Source: Clostridia bacterium
GTDB lineage: Bacteria; Bacillota_A; Clostridia; Christensenellales; Aristaeellaceae
Direction of reading: 5' to 3'
Length of the DNA: 13,503 bases
Assembly: GCA_017938785.1 (NCBI GenBank)
Contig: JAGBAU010000312.1
Coordinates: 1 to 13,503 of the forward strand
Below the pieces are notes generated by a model. That model had not been told where the DNA came from. It worked only from the letters and a program-made list of their open reading frames with translations, and did not search any database. A program made the position numbers and the translations under genes. Positions 13,138 through 13,503 of the stretch are shown one piece after another. Numbering within the stretch: position 1 is the first letter of the stretch; each line of letters begins with the position of its first letter.

Positions 13138-13304
13138 ATCATCTTGGCAGGCCTTCATTCTTCACACAAATCCGAACGTCAAATCGGTCGGCAGCTTCGG
13201 CTGGCGAAAGCCCGGTCGGCGCACCCTGGGTGCGCGGATTGCTTTCCTGTTGCCGGAATTGCCGGAAATCGTGTGCAAACACACAAAAAAGGAGGATGAA
13301 GCCA
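13138..13304 (+). promoter_or_regulatory. Structured remainder of the mgtE 5' leader
   Basis: No gene is seen here. It contains CAGC-TTCG-GCTG (13192-13203), GGC-GAAA-GCC (13203-13212), a perfect 7-bp GC-rich hairpin GCGCACC/GGTGCGC (13219-13235, three-base loop), two abutting copies of TTGCCGGAA (13250-13267), GTGTG-CAAA-CACAC (13271-13284), and the mgtE ribosome site AAAGGAGG (13288-13295). GGCCTTCAT (13150-13158) can pair, with one bulged C, with ATGAAGCC (13296-13303) between the ribosome site and the start codon. No clear U-tailed terminator is visible. The M-box segments typical of Mg2+ riboswitches are not recognised. Confidence 0.5.
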
Positions 13305-13503
13305 ATGGATTTTGATCGCATTAAATCCCGCCTGGACGCACTGCTGGAAGCGGGCCGCAAGGCCGAGCTGCGCGGCGCCCTGAATATGCTCAACGAAGTT
13401 GACATTGCGGAATATCTGGAAACCCTTGACAATGAAAAAATGCTGCGCGTGTTCCGCCTGCTGCCCAAGGACATCTCGGCGGAGGTCTTCTCCTACATGG
13501 ACA
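13305..13503 (+). CDS. mgtE: Magnesium transporter MgtE, N-terminal part (3' end outside window)
   Basis: Sixty-six residues are visible before the window ends. The sequence (LDALLEAGRKAELRGALN.., then NEVDIAEYLETL, then NEKMLRVFRLLPKDISAEVF) matches the helical N domain of MgtE, where the phrase RLLPKD(x)AAEVF is highly characteristic. MgtE is a dimeric Mg2+ channel of the cytoplasmic membrane, gated by its cytosolic N and CBS domains; those CBS and membrane parts lie beyond the edge. Start ATG 13305 follows AAAGGAGG by nine bases. An in-frame ATG at 13296 touches the ribosome site and is unlikely. The long leader upstream suggests control by a cis-acting RNA element, fitting a Mg2+ transporter. 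Confidence 0.88.
   Translation, partial: MDFDRIKSRLDALLEAGRKAELRGALNMLNEVDIAEYLETLDNEKMLRVFRLLPKDISAEVFSYMD

Noticed and set aside
12900..13304. M-box (ykoK) Mg2+ riboswitch before mgtE
   Set aside because: The conserved stretches I know from that class (GGTGAGGCTCC, GACGCCAATGGGTCAACAG, GCTAAAGCTCTAC) are not present. A covariance search would be decisive.
13139..13474. Minus-strand open frame of 111 codons across the mgtE leader
   Set aside because: It overlaps the MgtE coding start and has no plausible ribosome site or recognisable product.

Overview
The window looks like chromosomal DNA of an anaerobic Bacillota, most likely class Clostridia and probably a gut or rumen lineage. The reasons are strong AGGAGG-type ribosome sites, sigma-A-type promoters with 16-17 base spacers, moderately high GC coding sequence, and the gene content: HelD, LuxS, a BaiN/HI0933-type flavoprotein, a HAD-thiamine pyrophosphokinase fusion, a YARHG protein and MgtE. 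I see no phage integration, insertion sequence, CRISPR array, tRNA or rRNA. The assignment to a lineage is inference.

Left part (1-6615). The window opens inside the C-terminal end of a probable N-acetylmuramoyl-L-alanine amidase (ends 391). It converges, over a perfect 26-base palindromic terminator (377-402), on a four-gene minus-strand operon. Read in transcription order the operon is helD (RNA-polymerase-associated helicase-like ATPase), a BaiN/HI0933-family flavoprotein, a second FAD-dependent dehydrogenase, and a HAD phosphatase fused to thiamine pyrophosphokinase. Two of its junctions are ATGA stop/start overlaps and the third is a 10-base gap, so the genes are very probably co-transcribed and translationally coupled from an extended -10 promoter at 6647-6675.

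Middle part (6616-11760). A divergent promoter drives a 636-residue exported, very acidic protein that I cannot assign. It ends at a bidirectional terminator facing a minus-strand gene for a protein with two Myb/SANT-like DNA-binding repeats. Divergent from that gene, a strong promoter drives luxS, a DUF2148 ferredoxin-domain protein and a nucleotidyltransferase, which form a tight plus-strand operon closed by a terminator near 11712-11743.

Right part (11761-13503). This holds a small exported Cys/Met-rich protein with a YARHG domain, then a HAD-IB phosphatase, then the start of mgtE (Mg2+ transporter), which is cut by the window end. The non-coding DNA here is the most interesting part. The HAD promoter is nested inside a terminator-like hairpin that also contains the ribosome site. 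The mgtE gene has a leader of about 325 bases with a well-supported 23-codon leader ORF, whose last codons form one of two mutually exclusive hairpins. This looks like an attenuation-type Mg2+ control region. It lacks the hallmark segments of the M-box riboswitch and recalls, by analogy only, the MgtL leader of enteric bacteria.
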